A DNA stretch of 64,000 nt from Pseudomonas lalkuanensis. GTDB lineage: Bacteria > Pseudomonadota > Gammaproteobacteria > Pseudomonadales > Pseudomonadaceae. The stretch lies in assembly GCF_008807375.1 (NCBI RefSeq), contig NZ_CP043311.1:1406001-1470000 (forward strand), given 5' to 3'. A program made the translations under genes and the position numbers. Each line of letters begins with the position of its first letter. Within the stretch, counting starts at the first letter, position 1. The notes beneath the pieces were generated by a model that was given only the letters and a program-made list of their open reading frames with translations, ran no database searches and was not told where the DNA came from. Positions 50,200-61,394 of this stretch are shown in pieces.

Positions 50200-51575
50200 G
50201 GCGAGGGCGACTGCTCGGCGAGTGCCTGTTCAGCCCGGGCCAGGCGTTCGCGAGCCTGGGCCAGGACCGCCGGGTCGGCGTCGGCCTGGCGCTCCAGCTT
50301 GCTGACGTCGGCGCGGGCGTAGGCCAGTTCGGTTTTCAGCGCGCGCACGGCAGGGTCCATGGGGCGCTTGTCGATGCGCTGCAGGTCTGGTGGCTGCTTG
50401 CCGGAGGCGTCCTCGGCGGCGTGCAGCGCGGCTTCGGCATTGGCCAGTGCCTGGCGTAACGAAGCCAGTTCCGTCTCGCTGGCGCCGCGCTGCTCTGCGC
50501 CCTTGAGCTCCGCGCGACGACTGACGAGGGCGATCTTGGCCTGCTTGAGGCGCGCTTCGCCTTCGGTGGCCACAGGCGCGGCCGGGGTTCCATGAGCAGC
50601 GTCCAGGCGTTGCTGTGCCTGCTCCACCGCGGCGCGCAGTTCAGCCAGTTGGGCCTGTTGTTCGGCAGTGGGGGATTCGCCGAAGGCCTTCTCGGCCTTG
50701 CTCAGCTGGGCACGGCTCATGGCGGCAGCGATCTTCGCCTGCTTGAGGGCGGCTTCGTCCACCTGCGCAGGCGGGGCCGCCATGGCGGCCTGCAGCGCTG
50801 CCTGGGCCTTGTCGTTGGCCTCGCGCAGTTCGGCGACCTGGGCCTGGAGGTCGGACGTGCCGTATTCCTCCAGCTTCGCCTCGGCCTTCTTCAGCGCCAC
50901 CTGGGCCATGGCGGCCTCGATCTTCAGGCGCTTCTGCTGGTCGCTCAGGCTCGGGGTGGCAGCCTTTTGCGCCTTCACCCGTTCGATGGCAGCCAGCACG
51001 GCGTCCTGCGGCGCGGAGCTGGTGCTCTGCTGGGCCTGGGCCGCGCGGGCAACTCGGGCTTCACGTTCGGCCTGGCGGCGGGCTTCCTCGCGCGCCAAGC
51101 GTGCACTGCGGAATTCGAAGCGCTCGCGGAACTGGTCGGCGTGCTGGCGCTGGGCGCTGGCGGCCGGTTCGGCAAGGGGCAGGATGTCGATGCAGTCCAC
51201 CGGACAGGGCACCACGCAGAGCTCGCAGCCGGTGCATTCGTCGGTGATCACGGTGTGCATCTGCTTGGCCGCGCCGACGATGGCGTCCACCGGGCAGGCC
51301 TGGATGCATTTGGTGCAGCCGATGCATTCGGCTTCGCGGATGAAGGCGATCTGCGGCGGCACCGGGCCGTTGGGCGCATCCAGGGGCAGCGGCTGGACCT
51401 TCAGCAGGTCGGCCAGGGCGATGATGGTGGCGGTGCCGCCGGGCGGGCACTTGTTGATCGCCTCGCCCTGGGCAATGCCTTCGGCGTAGGGCTTGCAGCC
51501 GGGGTGGCCGCACTTGCCGCACTGGGTCTGGGGCAGCAGCGCATCGATGCGCTGGATCAGGCTGGCCTGGCTCAT
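50196..51575 (-). CDS. rsxB: RsxB with no membrane anchor and a long repeat tail
   Basis: Residues 1-135 match RsxB: an Fe-S domain with C19, C22, C27 and C43 (CGKCGHPGC...C) and two ferredoxin clusters (C84-C94 and C114-C124). The usual N-terminal membrane helix is missing. Residues 140-459 are an Ala/Glu/Arg-rich extension with three repeats (about 216-239, 277-300 and 342-365, each near R/A-LK-xA-xA-x-A-xA-x-LKKAE). This tail resembles the C-terminal repeat region of RnfC in P. aeruginosa, and no rsxC gene is present. RsxB is normally about 190 residues. Confidence 0.88.
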   Translation of the reverse strand: MSQASLIQRIDALLPQTQCGKCGHPGCKPYAEGIAQGEAINKCPPGGTATIIALADLLKVQPLPLDAPNGPVPPQIAFIREAECIGCTKCIQACPVDAIVGAAKQMHTVITDECTGCELCVVPCPVDCIDILPLAEPAASAQRQHADQFRERFEFRSARLAREEARRQAEREARVARAAQAQQSTSSAPQDAVLAAIERVKAQKAATPSLSDQQKRLKIEAAMAQVALKKAEAKLEEYGTSDLQAQVAELREANDKAQAALQAAMAAPPAQVDEAALKQAKIAAAMSRAQLSKAEKAFGESPTAEQQAQLAELRAAVEQAQQRLDAAHGTPAAPVATEGEARLKQAKIALVSRRAELKGAEQRGASETELASLRQALANAEAALHAAEDASGKQPPDLQRIDKRPMDPAVRALKTELAYARADVSKLERQADADPAVLAQARERLARAEQALAEQSPSP

Positions 51576-52126
51576 TGCGCCCCCATGCCATTGAAACCGA
51601 GGAAGGCCAGGCCCATCAGGCCGGCGCAGATCAGCAACATCGGGGTACCACGGAAGGCGGCAGGCACTTTGGCTTCATCGACCTGTTGCAGCAGGTCGTC
51701 GAACAGGATCAGCACCAGCCAGAAACCGACGCCACCGCCAAGGCCCAGGCCGAGGGCCGAACCGAAGTCGCCGGCGCTGCCGACCAGCATGGCGCCCAGG
51801 GCCGCGCCGTTGGCCAGCAGCAGGGGCCAGAGGCCGTCCCGAGACAGGCCAGGGCGCAGGCGGGCGAGCCCTTCCAGGCAGAGCCAGGCGAGGGGCGCCA
51901 GCAGCGGCAGGAAGATGAACAGGCGCAGCGATTCGAGAGCCAGCGGAGCCAGCACAAGCTGTTCGACCAGCCAGGCGATGGGCGTGGCCAGCGCGATCAG
52001 CAAGCCGCCAGCCAGGGCCAGCGCACGGCTGCGAGGCTGGCGCAGGCTGTCGGCGCCCAGGGGCAGGCCGAGAATGAGGTTGTTGACCAGGGCCGCGCCG
52101 AGCAGGGCGAAGATGAAATCGGTCAT
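51572..52126 (-). CDS. rsxA: Rsx/Rnf electron-transport complex subunit A
   Basis: This 184-residue protein has six hydrophobic segments and the RsxA opening [24 protein letters not shown]. It overlaps rsxB by 4 bp. It is the first gene of the operon, so the promoter lies upstream of 52126. The length is slightly short for the family (about 193). Confidence 0.87.
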   Translation of the reverse strand: MTDFIFALLGAALVNNLILGLPLGADSLRQPRSRALALAGGLLIALATPIAWLVEQLVLAPLALESLRLFIFLPLLAPLAWLCLEGLARLRPGLSRDGLWPLLLANGAALGAMLVGSAGDFGSALGLGLGGGVGFWLVLILFDDLLQQVDEAKVPAAFRGTPMLLICAGLMGLAFLGFNGMGAQ

Positions 52127-52267
52127 AGGGACGGAACGTCGCCAGGCTGGAAAAAGGGCCGCGTATTATCCGGGATGCAGCCGGAGCGGTACAGGGGCGC
52201 GACCGCGATGGCCCGCGCCCTGCTACAAGGCTAGCTCAGGTCCATGCGGATTCTGTTGGCGGGCTGG

Positions 52268-52315
52268 CGATGGGTCTCGCTTCGCTCCAGCGGAGCGCCG
52301 CCCGCCACATCCTAC
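52268..52315. repeat. GGATGGGT-type imperfect palindrome
   Basis: CGATGGGTCTCGCTTCGCTC and GCCCGCCACATCCTACG form an imperfect inverted pair. A relative lies at 18127-18160. Confidence 0.45.
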
Positions 52316-52354
52316 GTATCCGCTGCGCGAGCAGATTGCCGGTGCCCTTGAACG

Positions 52355-52380
52355 AAAATGCCCGCAGGAGCGGGCATTTT
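52355..52380 (-). terminator. Bidirectional terminator between metG and rsxA
   Basis: AAAATGCCCG-CAGGAG-CGGGCATTTT. It stops the metG transcript. Confidence 0.9.
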
Positions 52381-52396
52381 GCTGGAGCTTGCGGTG

Positions 52397-54430
52397 TTAC
52401 TTGACGCGCTGGCCGGGCTTGGCGCCGCTGTCGGGGCTGAGCAGGTAGATTTCCTGGCCACCGGGGCCGGCGGCCAGGACCATGCCTTCGGAGACGCCGA
52501 ACTTCATCTTGCGCGCTGCCAGGTTGGCGACGTACAGGGTGAGGCGGCCTTCCAGCTTGCTCGGGTCCGGATAGGCGCTCTTGATGCCCGAGAAGACGTT
52601 GCGCTTGGCATCGCCGATGTCCAGGGAGAGGCGCAGCAGCTTGTCGGCGCCTTCGACGAACTCGGCCTTCTCGATCAGCGCGATGCGCAGGTCGACGGCG
52701 GCGAAGGTGTCGAAGGCGATTTCCGCTGCCAGCGGGTCCTTCTCCAGTTCGCCGTTGCCCTTGGGCGCCGAAGCGGCGGCCAGGTCTTCCTTGGAGGCGG
52801 CGACCATGGCTTCGATCTTCGCCGGCTCGATGCGGGTCATCAGCGGGTTGAAGGCGTTCAATTGGTGGTCGGCCAGCAGCACCTTGTGGTCGTCCCAGGT
52901 CAGCGGGGCGACGTTGAGGAACTGCTCGGCGGCGGCGGCCAGGTGCGGCAGCACGGGCTTGAGGAAGATCACCAGTTGGCGGAACAGGTTCACGCCGGCA
53001 GCGCAGACGGCCTGTACCTCGGCCTGCTTGCCTTCCTGCTTGGCCAGGGCCCAGGGCGCCTTGTCGGCGATCCAGGCGTTGGCGCGGTCGGCGAGCGCCA
53101 TGATTTCGCGCATGGCACGGGCGAAGTCACGGGACTCAAAGGCTTCGGTGATGCTCGGGACAGCGGCAGCGAAGTCGGCGAACAGCTCCGGCGCGGCATT
53201 CTCGGCCACCAGCTTGCCGGCGTTGCCCTTGTGGATGAAACCGGCGCAGCGGCTGGCGATGTTGACCACCTTGCCCACCAGGTCGGAGTTCACTTTCTGT
53301 ACGAAGTCCTCGAGGTTCAGGTCGAGGTCGTCGACGCTGCGGCTCAGCTTGGACGCGTAGTAGTAGCGCAGGTATTCCGGTTGCAGGTGGTCCAGGTAGG
53401 TGCGTGCCTTGATGAAGGTGCCACGGGACTTGGACATCTTCTGGCCGTTCACGGTCAGGTAGCCGTGCACGTTCAGCGCGGTGGGCTTGCGGTAGCCGGC
53501 GCCTTCGAGCATGGCGGGCCAGAACAGGGCGTGGAAGTTCACGATGTCCTTGCCGATGAAGTGATACAGCTCGGCCTTGGAGTCCTTGTTCCAGAAGGCG
53601 TCGAAATCCAGTTCAGGACGGCGCGCGCAGAGGTTCTGGAAGCTGGCCATGTAGCCGATGGGGGCGTCCAGCCAGACGTAGAAGTACTTGCCGGGCGCGT
53701 CGGGGATTTCGAAGCCGAAGTAGGGGGCGTCGCGGCTGATGTCCCACTCCTGCAGGCCGGCATCCAGCCATTCTGCGATCTTGTTGGCCACCGACTCCTG
53801 CAGGGCGCCGCTGCGGGTCCACTCTTTCAGCATGGCGTCGAAGTTCGGCAGCTTGAAGAAGTAGTGCAGGGATTCCTTGAGTACCGGAGTGGCGCCGGAG
53901 ATGGCGGACTTCGGGTTCTTCAGTTCGGTGGGCGAGTAGGTCGCGCCGCAGGATTCGCAGTTGTCGCCGTACTGGTCTTCGGTGCCGCACTTCGGGCAGG
54001 TGCCCTTGATGAAGCGGTCGGCCAGGAACATTTCCTTTTCCGGGTCGTAGTACTGGGTCACCGGACGGGTGCCGATGTGGCCGGAGTCGCGCAGCTTGGT
54101 GTAGATGCTGCTGGACAGGGCGCGGTTCTCTTCCGAATGGGTGGAGTGGTAGTTGTCGAAGTCCACCAGGAAGTCGGCGAAGTCGGCGGTGTGCTCGGCG
54201 CGGACGTTGTCGATCAGCTGCTCGGAGGTGATGCCCTCCTTCTCGGCGCGCAGCATGATGGCCGAACCGTGGGCGTCGTCGGCGCAGACATAGACGGCCT
54301 GGTTGCCACGCATCTTCTGGAAGCGCACCCAGATATCGGTCTGGATGTATTCGACCATATGCCCGAGGTGGATGGACCCGTTGGCATAGGGAAGGGCGCT
54401 TGTCACAAGGATTTTGCGGGGCTCGGTCAT
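52397..54430 (-). CDS. metG: Methionyl-tRNA synthetase
   Basis: This 677-residue class I synthetase has the HIGH-type HLGHMVEY near the start, a zinc knuckle ([18 protein letters not shown]) and the KMSKS loop ([12 protein letters not shown]). The C-terminal 100 residues form the EMAP-like tRNA-binding domain ([29 protein letters not shown]). It charges methionine onto tRNA-Met. It is divergent from apbC. Confidence 0.97.
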   Translation of the reverse strand: MTEPRKILVTSALPYANGSIHLGHMVEYIQTDIWVRFQKMRGNQAVYVCADDAHGSAIMLRAEKEGITSEQLIDNVRAEHTADFADFLVDFDNYHSTHSEENRALSSSIYTKLRDSGHIGTRPVTQYYDPEKEMFLADRFIKGTCPKCGTEDQYGDNCESCGATYSPTELKNPKSAISGATPVLKESLHYFFKLPNFDAMLKEWTRSGALQESVANKIAEWLDAGLQEWDISRDAPYFGFEIPDAPGKYFYVWLDAPIGYMASFQNLCARRPELDFDAFWNKDSKAELYHFIGKDIVNFHALFWPAMLEGAGYRKPTALNVHGYLTVNGQKMSKSRGTFIKARTYLDHLQPEYLRYYYASKLSRSVDDLDLNLEDFVQKVNSDLVGKVVNIASRCAGFIHKGNAGKLVAENAAPELFADFAAAVPSITEAFESRDFARAMREIMALADRANAWIADKAPWALAKQEGKQAEVQAVCAAGVNLFRQLVIFLKPVLPHLAAAAEQFLNVAPLTWDDHKVLLADHQLNAFNPLMTRIEPAKIEAMVAASKEDLAAASAPKGNGELEKDPLAAEIAFDTFAAVDLRIALIEKAEFVEGADKLLRLSLDIGDAKRNVFSGIKSAYPDPSKLEGRLTLYVANLAARKMKFGVSEGMVLAAGPGGQEIYLLSPDSGAKPGQRVK

Positions 54431-54577
54431 GGTGCTCGGCTACCGGATGTAAAACAGAAGGGAAGTCGGCAACTATATAGGCCCGGCGCGATTTTTTCAC
54501 GCACGGAGGACCAAGCGGCCGGGCGGTCGGGTAGGATAGCCGCCTGATTTGCTCGGATATTTTCCTGGAGTCTTGCC

Positions 54578-55672
54578 ATGAGCACCGTTTCCCGCGCCCA
54601 GGTTGAAGCGACCCTGCGCCAGTTCACCGATCCCCACCTTGACCAGGACCCGGTCAGCGCCGGTTGCCTGCGCGAGGTCGACATCCAGGGCGGCAAGGTC
54701 CGCGTGCGTCTGGAGCTGGGCTATGCCGCGGGTCTGTTCAAGGCCGGCTGGGCACAGATGCTGAAGATGGCACTGGAGAACCTGGATGGCGTGGACAGCG
54801 CCGAGGTGCAGGTGGATTGCGTGATCGAGGCGCACAAGGCCCAGGAGCAGGTGCCGGCGCTGACCAACGTGAAGAACATCATCGCCGTGGCTTCCGGCAA
54901 GGGCGGCGTGGGCAAGTCCACCACCGCCGCCAACCTGGCCCTGGCGCTGGCCCGTGAAGGCGCGCGGGTGGGCATCCTCGATGCCGACATCTACGGCCCC
55001 AGCCAGGGCATCATGTTCGGTATTCCCGAGGGCACCCGGCCCAAGGTGCGTGACCAGAAGTTTTTCATTCCGCTTGAGGCGCATGGTGTCCAGGTGATGT
55101 CCATGGCCTTCCTCACCGACGACAACACCCCGGTGGTGTGGCGCGGCCCGATGGTTTCCGGCGCGCTGATCCAGCTGATTACCCAGACCGCCTGGGACGA
55201 CCTGGACTACCTGGTGGTGGATATGCCGCCGGGCACCGGTGACATCCAGCTGACCCTGGCGCAGAAGGTGCCGGTGGCCGGTGCGGTGATCGTCACCACC
55301 CCGCAGGACCTGGCCCTGCTCGACGCCAAGAAGGGCGTGGAGATGTTCCGCAAGGTGAACATCCCGGTGCTGGGTGTGGTGGAGAACATGGCCGTGCACA
55401 TCTGCTCCAATTGCGGCCATGCCGAGCACCTGTTCGGCGAGGGCGGTGGCGAGAAGCTGGCCGCGCAATACGGCGTCGAGCTGCTGGCGTCGCTGCCGCT
55501 GTCAATGGCCATTCGCATGCAGTCCGATGGCGGCAAGCCGACCACCATCGCTGACCCGGAAAGCCAGATCGCGATGATCTACCAGCAGGCGGCCCGCTGC
55601 GTCGGGGCGCGTATCGCACTGTCCGACCAGGCGGCCACCGCGATGCCGAACATCACCATCAGCGACGACTGA
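54578..55672 (+). CDS. apbC: Iron-sulfur cluster carrier ApbC/Mrp-family ATPase
   Basis: This 364-residue protein has an N-terminal MIP18-like region (about 1-90), a deviant P-loop [10 protein letters not shown] (106-115), and a C-terminal CSNCGHAEH whose two cysteines hold the bridging [4Fe-4S] cluster. It is divergent from metG by 147 bp, as in P. aeruginosa. It carries iron-sulfur clusters to apo-proteins. Confidence 0.93.
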   Translation: MSTVSRAQVEATLRQFTDPHLDQDPVSAGCLREVDIQGGKVRVRLELGYAAGLFKAGWAQMLKMALENLDGVDSAEVQVDCVIEAHKAQEQVPALTNVKNIIAVASGKGGVGKSTTAANLALALAREGARVGILDADIYGPSQGIMFGIPEGTRPKVRDQKFFIPLEAHGVQVMSMAFLTDDNTPVVWRGPMVSGALIQLITQTAWDDLDYLVVDMPPGTGDIQLTLAQKVPVAGAVIVTTPQDLALLDAKKGVEMFRKVNIPVLGVVENMAVHICSNCGHAEHLFGEGGGEKLAAQYGVELLASLPLSMAIRMQSDGGKPTTIADPESQIAMIYQQAARCVGARIALSDQAATAMPNITISDD

Positions 55673-55763
55673 CATTCCGGCCATCCGGCGAGGCCTTTGC
55701 CCGGGCCTTCGCCGGACTGTAAGATTCGCGGTCAATTTTTCACCCCCTGACAGGACGCCCGCC

Positions 55764-56330
55764 ATGACTATCAAATCGGACAAGTGGATTCGCCGCATGG
55801 CGCTGGAGCACGGCATGATCGAGCCGTTCGTCGAGCGTCAGGTGCGCGGTGCGGACGATAGCCGGGTGATTTCCTACGGCGTTTCCAGCTATGGCTACGA
55901 CGTGCGCTGCGCCGCCGAGTTCAAGGTGTTCACCAACATCCATTCGGCCGTGGTAGACCCGAAGAACTTCGATGAGAAGAGCTTCGTCGACATCAACAGC
56001 GACGTCTGCATCATCCCGCCGAACTCCTTCGCCCTGGCCCGCACCGTGGAATACTTCCGCATTCCTCGCGATGTGCTGACCATTTGCCTCGGCAAGAGCA
56101 CCTATGCCCGGTGCGGCATCATCGTCAACGTGACACCGCTGGAACCCGAGTGGGAAGGCCACGTGACCCTGGAGTTCTCCAACACCACCAACCTGCCGGC
56201 GAAGATCTACGCCCACGAAGGCGTGGCGCAGATGCTCTTCCTGCAGTCGGATGAAGCGTGCGAAGTGTCTTACAAGGACCGTGGCGGCAAGTATCAGGGC
56301 CAGACCGGGGTGACCCTGCCCAAGGCCTGA
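55764..56330 (+). CDS. dcd: dCTP deaminase
   Basis: This 188-residue protein has the Dcd fold with the opening [22 protein letters not shown], the active-site segment [23 protein letters not shown] and VTLEFSNTT. It deaminates dCTP to dUTP and supplies dUMP for thymidylate. A terminator follows after 23 bp. The position after apbC is the P. aeruginosa order. Confidence 0.96.
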   Translation: MTIKSDKWIRRMALEHGMIEPFVERQVRGADDSRVISYGVSSYGYDVRCAAEFKVFTNIHSAVVDPKNFDEKSFVDINSDVCIIPPNSFALARTVEYFRIPRDVLTICLGKSTYARCGIIVNVTPLEPEWEGHVTLEFSNTTNLPAKIYAHEGVAQMLFLQSDEACEVSYKDRGGKYQGQTGVTLPKA

Positions 56331-56353
56331 GGCCGCTCTGGCAGATGTGAAAA

Positions 56354-56377
56354 AGCCGGGCGATTGCCCGGCTTTTT
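56354..56377 (+). terminator. Terminator after dcd
   Basis: AGCCGGGC-GATT-GCCCGGCT with a T-run of six. Confidence 0.92.
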
Positions 56378-56402
56378 TGTGGCTGCGATTCGGGGCCATT
56401 GC

Positions 56403-56434
56403 GTTGGGCTTCGCGGAGCTCAGACCAACCTACG
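56403..56434. repeat. Weak GTTGGGCTTCG-type repeat
   Basis: GTTGGGCTTCGCGGAGCTCA followed by GACCAACCTACG. This is an imperfect inverted pair related to those at 18127 and 52268. Confidence 0.35.
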
Positions 56435-56475
56435 GCCCGCAGGATCGGTTGAGCGACGCGATACCCATCGCCTGA

Positions 56476-57306
56476 TCAGGGCACCAGCGGCAGGATGCGC
56501 TTGTGCTGGGTGTTGTCGTAGGTGCGGACGATGATGTCGTAGGCGCGCTGGCTGACTTCCTGGCCGTGGAGGAAGGCGTCGATCTCGGTGTAGGTCACGC
56601 CGTGTGCTTCTTCGTCCGGCTTGCCGGGGCGCAGTTCTTCCAGGTCGGCGGTAGGCACCTTGTGCACGGCACTGTCCGGCGCGCCCAGGTAGCGGGCGAT
56701 GGCGCGCACCTGGTTCTTCACGAGGCCGGAGAGGGGCGCCAGGTCGCAGGCGCCGTCGCCGAACTTGGTGAAGAAGCCCATCACCGCCTCGGCGGCGTGG
56801 TCGGTGCCGATCACCAGTCCGTTGTTGGCGTTGGCGATGGCGAACTGGGCGACCATGCGGATACGCGCCTTGATGTTGCCGGTGACGAAGTCGCGGCGGG
56901 CGTCAGCGAGATGATGCAGGTGGGTGACCTGTTCGGCCAGGCCGATCACGCTGTCGGCGATGTTCACGGTTTCTTCTTCATCGGCGCGGATGAAGTTCAT
57001 CGCCACCTGGGCGTCCGCCTCGTCGTGCTGGACGTTGTAGGGCAGGCGCACGGCGATGAAGCGGTAGGCGTCATCACCGGTCTCGGCGCGCAGTTCCTCG
57101 ACGCTGAGCTGGGCCAGGCGTCCGGCGGTGGTGGAGTCGACGCCGCCGCTGATGCCGAGTACCAGCACCTTCAGGCCGGACTTGCGCAGGCAGTCCTTGA
57201 TGAAGGCCTTGCGACGTTCAATTTCGGCCACCAGGGCGGTTTCGTCGGCGAAGGGTGGAACAACGTCCAGGGCTTTGGCGATTTCTTGCTGGCGGTTGCT
57301 GCTCAT
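56476..57306 (-). CDS. nadE: NH3-dependent NAD+ synthetase
   Basis: This 276-residue enzyme has the ATP pyrophosphatase P-loop [11 protein letters not shown] and the deamido-NAD-binding LIGTD-type motif [28 protein letters not shown]. It lacks the glutaminase domain, so it uses free ammonia. It lies 12 bp after pncB on the same strand, a two-gene NAD salvage operon. Confidence 0.95.
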   Translation of the reverse strand: MSSNRQQEIAKALDVVPPFADETALVAEIERRKAFIKDCLRKSGLKVLVLGISGGVDSTTAGRLAQLSVEELRAETGDDAYRFIAVRLPYNVQHDEADAQVAMNFIRADEEETVNIADSVIGLAEQVTHLHHLADARRDFVTGNIKARIRMVAQFAIANANNGLVIGTDHAAEAVMGFFTKFGDGACDLAPLSGLVKNQVRAIARYLGAPDSAVHKVPTADLEELRPGKPDEEAHGVTYTEIDAFLHGQEVSQRAYDIIVRTYDNTQHKRILPLVP

Positions 57307-57317
57307 GTGCGGAGTCC

Positions 57318-58523
57318 TTACTGGGCGTCGGTGACGCGGAATACGTGCTTCAGGTAGGCGACGAAGTTCTCGTCGCGGCATTGGGTCTTGCCCGCTTCAT
57401 CGGAAATCTTCGCCACCGGCTGGCCGTTGCAGGCGGTCATCTTGATCACGATGTTCATGGGCTCGACGCCCGGGATGTCGCAGGTCAGGTTGGTGCCGAT
57501 ACCGAAACTGACGTGGATGCGCCCGCGCAAGGCACGGTAGAGCGCCAGTGCCCGTGGCAGGTCGAGGCCGTCGGAGAATACGAGGGTCTTGGTCAGCGGG
57601 TCTATGCCCAGCTTCTGGTAATGACGGATGGCCTTTTCCGCCCATTCCAGCGGGTCGCCGGAATCATGGCGCAGGCCATCGAAGAGTTTGGCGAAGTACA
57701 GGTCGAAGTCGTTGAGGAAGGCCTGCATGTTGATGCAGTCGGTCAGTGCGATGCCCAGCAGGCCACGGTATTCGCGAACCCAGCAGTCGAGGGCGGCGAT
57801 CTGGCTGTCGATCAGGCGGGGGCCGAGTTGCTGGTGCGCCATCAGCCATTCGTGGGCCATGGTGCCGATGGGCTTGATGTCGTACTCGCGGGCCAGGTGG
57901 ATGTTGCTGGTGCCGACGAAGCGGCCCGGGAAATCGCGCTTGAGGATGTGCACCACTTCTTCCTGGACCTTGTAGGAGAAGCGCCGGCGGGTACCGAAGT
58001 CCGCCAGTTGGAAGTCCTGCAGCTCCTCGTCGCTGGCATTGGCCCGGAGCCAGTCGAGCTTGCGGTAGAGCTGCTCCCGCGCCTGGACCAGCTTGACGTC
58101 GCGATAGCGGTAGCGGTTGCGCACCTCGCTGATGATCGCCAGCAGGGGAATCTCGAAGAGGATCACGTGCAGCCAGGGACCGCGCAGCCGGACGCAGAGC
58201 TGGCCGTCTTCGATACCCACTTGCAGATAGCGCAGGTTGAAGCGGAACAGGCTGAGGAAACGGATGAAGTCCGGCTTGATGAAGGGAATGCGCTCGAGGA
58301 AGTGCAGCTGGTCGGGGGTTATGGAGATATCCGCCAGTTGCTCGATCTGGAAGCGGATTTCCGCGAGGTAGGGCGTCAGGTCTTCATCGTTGCGGCAGCG
58401 GAACTCCCACTCGACTTCGGCGTTCGGGTAGTTGTGCAGCACCGCCTGCATCATGGTCAGCTTGTAGAAGTCGGTATCCAGCAGGTTCTGGATGATTCGG
58501 CCGGAAAAGGCGCTGTCAGCCAT
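57318..58523 (-). CDS. pncB: Nicotinate phosphoribosyltransferase
   Basis: This 401-residue enzyme begins [28 protein letters not shown], the PncB opening, and has HE/HxxGD-like elements and [22 protein letters not shown] near the end. It makes nicotinate mononucleotide for NAD salvage, feeding NadE. ATG 58523 fits the family start; the frame continues far upstream without support. Confidence 0.95.
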   Translation of the reverse strand: MADSAFSGRIIQNLLDTDFYKLTMMQAVLHNYPNAEVEWEFRCRNDEDLTPYLAEIRFQIEQLADISITPDQLHFLERIPFIKPDFIRFLSLFRFNLRYLQVGIEDGQLCVRLRGPWLHVILFEIPLLAIISEVRNRYRYRDVKLVQAREQLYRKLDWLRANASDEELQDFQLADFGTRRRFSYKVQEEVVHILKRDFPGRFVGTSNIHLAREYDIKPIGTMAHEWLMAHQQLGPRLIDSQIAALDCWVREYRGLLGIALTDCINMQAFLNDFDLYFAKLFDGLRHDSGDPLEWAEKAIRHYQKLGIDPLTKTLVFSDGLDLPRALALYRALRGRIHVSFGIGTNLTCDIPGVEPMNIVIKMTACNGQPVAKISDEAGKTQCRDENFVAYLKHVFRVTDAQ

Positions 58524-58616
58524 GGTCGAGTCTCGGAGCTTCGGGCGGACGATGGAAAGGGCGCAGGATGCGGCAAGGGAACAGGCGGTGCAAGACGGCC
58601 AGGTTCGGCCAAACCT

Positions 58617-58644
58617 TGTAGGCGCGAAATCGTTCGCCCCTACA
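58617..58644. repeat. REP-like palindrome
   Basis: TGTAGGCGCGAAATCGTTCG followed by CCCCTACA. Shorter relative of the 40-bp elements. Confidence 0.75.
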
Positions 58645-58670
58645 GGAAAAGCAATTTCCACCGCGCAGGC

Positions 58671-58697
58671 AAAAGAAAAGGCGCCCGGAGGCGCCTT
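58671..58697 (-). terminator. Terminator downstream of quiP
   Basis: On the minus strand, AAGGCGCC-TCCG-GGCGCCTT is followed by a T-rich run (plus-strand AAAAGAAAAG). Confidence 0.85.
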
Positions 58698-58768
58698 GAA
58701 ATGTGATCTATGGAGTAAGTCCACCGGATCAGAGCGGTAGCGCGGCGGGAAGTTCCGCCGCTGCTCGA

Positions 58769-61312
58769 TCATTTTTGCGGGGTCAGCATCAGGCGCCTGG
58801 TGCCGTAGACGGCATCGAGGTTGTGCGGCTGGAAGGGGAACTTCATGTAGCGCGCCTTCAGCCAGGCATCGATGCCGTCGGCGTAGTGCGGGCTGGCCGG
58901 GTTGCCGGACTGGCCGGAGCTGTTCACGCCGATCATGGGCTCGGGCTGGCCGAAGTCGACGACGATGCGCATCGCCGGGATCAGCCAGGTTTCGAAGCCC
59001 TGTCCCCAGTGGTAGGCCGAGACGTTGAGGGTGCTGTGGTCGCCGCCGGCCGGGTAGGGGCCGCGATCCAGGTAGCCCTTCAGGGCATTGAGGCCGGTGC
59101 GCTGGCTGGCGCTCATGTGCGGCGCCAGTTGGGTGCTTTCGGTGACCCACTCGTAAGTGTGCAGCTTGCCCCATTGCCAGGCCTTGCGGTCAGCGCCCAT
59201 GCGGCTCTCGGCGTAGCTGACGGCGGCGGCCAGGCTACGGGCGAGGGTCGCCGGCTTGTCTTCCTTCTGCGGGGTGCGCACGTCGTCCCAGAAGGGGCTG
59301 TCGACGCGGCCCAGCAGGTGGTCGGCCTGGGCGGAGTAGGAGAGGTCGGCGGTCTGCACCAGGGCGCGCCAGGCCGGACTGGTTTCCGGGCCCAGTTCGT
59401 CGAGGAAGATCTGCCGCGCGCTCTCGTGGAGGAAGGCACCGTAGTAGGCGGCGTCCGCCGACGTCGGGCTGAGGCGCCCGTCGAAGGCCAGCAGGCGGTC
59501 GAGCCCTTCCTGGGCCTTGGCCCGTTCGGCAGGCGGCAGGGCGTTGATGGCCTGCTTGAGGGGCGCGGCCATGCCCGGATCCCGCAGCATGGTCTTGAGC
59601 TTGGCCGGGAAGGGGCTGGTCTGGTCGTACTGCATGGCGATCATGCTTTGCCAGTCATGCTTGCCGCTGCCGCCGGCCAGTTCCGCGATGCGCTCGGCGC
59701 GCTCCGGGTAGTACCAGGAGTTGGACAGCTGCACGCCGTAACCGCCCTGCACGGTGCGGTGGTTGGCGGTGCCGAGCCAGCCCTGGGCCGGGTCCTGGTC
59801 GTAGGGATGGAGCATGGGGTCGGCGTAGCCATCCCAGTCGTAGCGGCCGTCCCAGCCGGGGGACGGCAGCAGGCCGCGGCCTTCGCGGCGGTTCGGGTAG
59901 CGGCCGGTGACCTGCCAGGCGATGTGCTGGGCGTCGGCGTAGAGGATGTTCAGGCCCATGGCCCGGATTTCGCGGGTGGCCTCGTGCGCCTGCTCCACCG
60001 ACTGGGCGCGGGACAGGGCGAAGAAGGCCTCCAGCGACTGGTCAGCCTCGAACTGGCTGGTCTGCAGGGCGATGCCGTAGCCACTCTTGATCTCCATCGG
60101 CTGCAGCGGATGTTTGCGCTGGCCAAGCACGGAGTTCAGCAGCGGTCCGTGGCGGGTCTCGTAGATCACCTCGCGTACCGGGCGTTCGCCCTTGATGAAG
60201 AAGGTTTCCATGCGCTCGCTGGCGGGCACCCACTTGCCGTTGGCCTGGTAGTAGAGGCGGCTGCCTTCGCGCTTGACCTTCTCCAGGAAGAGGTCCTGGT
60301 TGTCTCCCATGACCATGGTCATGCCCCAGGCCAGCTTGCCGTTGTAGCCGGCGACCACCGCGGGAACACCGGCAATGGAGACACCGGCGGCCTGGAATTT
60401 CGGCGAGCGGATCTGCACGAAGTTCCACACCGAGGGCATGGAGATCGGCAGATGCGTGTCGTTGGCCAGGATGCTGCGGCCGGTACGGCTCTTCTGCGGG
60501 GCGATGGCCCAGTTGTTGGAGGCGGCGACGCCGAGCATGTCCAGCGCGGCGATCTGTCCGGCGGCGTCGTTCAGCGCGGTCAGGCCCGGGATCTGGCCAC
60601 CGAGCTGCAGGCCCTTGAGCTTCTCGGCCTCTTCGAAGGGCAGCGGCTCATCCGGGTAGACGGGAGTCAGCCAGGCCAGCTTGTCGGCGCCGACCTTCTG
60701 CGCCAGGACCAGGGAGGCGATCTCTTCCTGCAGGTTCACCGCCAGGCCGAAGTTCAGCAGGGTGAACACCAGCACCGAGTCTTCAGGCTTCCAGTAGGCC
60801 GGCTTGTAGCCGGACTCGGCCAGGTCCATCGGCAGCTTGTCGCGGTAGCGATAGAGATAGGCGTTGACGCCACGGGCGTAGACCGCGAAGAACTCCTTCA
60901 GGCGTGGTGAGGCGTTCTTGTAGAGGATGTCGGCGCTCTTGCGCAGGTTCACCGCACGCATGAAGCGGTCTATCTCCAGCACGCCGGGGCCGGCCATTTC
61001 GGCGAGTCGTCCTTCGGCCATCAGACGCAGGCCGACCATCTGGCTGAGGCGGTCCGAGGCATGCACGTAGCCAAGGGTGAACAGGGCGTCGTGGAAGGTG
61101 GTGGTTTCGATCAGCGGCATGCCCAGCGGGTTGCGGCGGATCGAGACGCTCTGCGCCAGCCCCTTGACCGGCTGGAAGCCGGAAGTGGGCGGCAGGCTGT
61201 CCGAGTAACGGCTGTCCAGCCAGGACTGGCAGCCGCTGAGGCCGATCATGGCGCCAGCGGCGGCGGCAACGCAGAACCGGGGAAGGAAGCGCTTGAAGGC
61301 TGGCGAAGCCAT
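58769..61312 (-). CDS. quiP: Acyl-homoserine-lactone acylase QuiP
   Basis: This 847-residue Ntn-hydrolase (penicillin-acylase family) has the same length and much of the same sequence as P. aeruginosa QuiP as I remember it. A lipoprotein-like signal (AMIGLSGC, C28) precedes the alpha chain; autocatalytic cleavage is expected before S265 in [10 protein letters not shown], whose new N-terminal serine is the nucleophile. QuiP cuts long-chain acyl-homoserine lactones, so it can quench quorum sensing. Other targets are possible. A GST lies upstream, as in P. aeruginosa. Confidence 0.93.
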   Translation of the reverse strand: MASPAFKRFLPRFCVAAAAGAMIGLSGCQSWLDSRYSDSLPPTSGFQPVKGLAQSVSIRRNPLGMPLIETTTFHDALFTLGYVHASDRLSQMVGLRLMAEGRLAEMAGPGVLEIDRFMRAVNLRKSADILYKNASPRLKEFFAVYARGVNAYLYRYRDKLPMDLAESGYKPAYWKPEDSVLVFTLLNFGLAVNLQEEIASLVLAQKVGADKLAWLTPVYPDEPLPFEEAEKLKGLQLGGQIPGLTALNDAAGQIAALDMLGVAASNNWAIAPQKSRTGRSILANDTHLPISMPSVWNFVQIRSPKFQAAGVSIAGVPAVVAGYNGKLAWGMTMVMGDNQDLFLEKVKREGSRLYYQANGKWVPASERMETFFIKGERPVREVIYETRHGPLLNSVLGQRKHPLQPMEIKSGYGIALQTSQFEADQSLEAFFALSRAQSVEQAHEATREIRAMGLNILYADAQHIAWQVTGRYPNRREGRGLLPSPGWDGRYDWDGYADPMLHPYDQDPAQGWLGTANHRTVQGGYGVQLSNSWYYPERAERIAELAGGSGKHDWQSMIAMQYDQTSPFPAKLKTMLRDPGMAAPLKQAINALPPAERAKAQEGLDRLLAFDGRLSPTSADAAYYGAFLHESARQIFLDELGPETSPAWRALVQTADLSYSAQADHLLGRVDSPFWDDVRTPQKEDKPATLARSLAAAVSYAESRMGADRKAWQWGKLHTYEWVTESTQLAPHMSASQRTGLNALKGYLDRGPYPAGGDHSTLNVSAYHWGQGFETWLIPAMRIVVDFGQPEPMIGVNSSGQSGNPASPHYADGIDAWLKARYMKFPFQPHNLDAVYGTRRLMLTPQK

Positions 61313-61394
61313 GGAACGGGCTCTCCTGAGAGGGGCATCGGATCAAACGCGCTACGTTAGTGAGCCGCCCCGCGCCGTGCAAGCGCCGCCGGCC

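Noticed and set aside
52358..54547. 729-codon plus-strand ORF opposite metG
   Set aside because: Shadow of the synthetase gene; composition is typical of antisense translation.
6964..58644. CRISPR array
   Set aside because: The repeats are dispersed palindromes in different orientations without regular spacers; they are REP elements.
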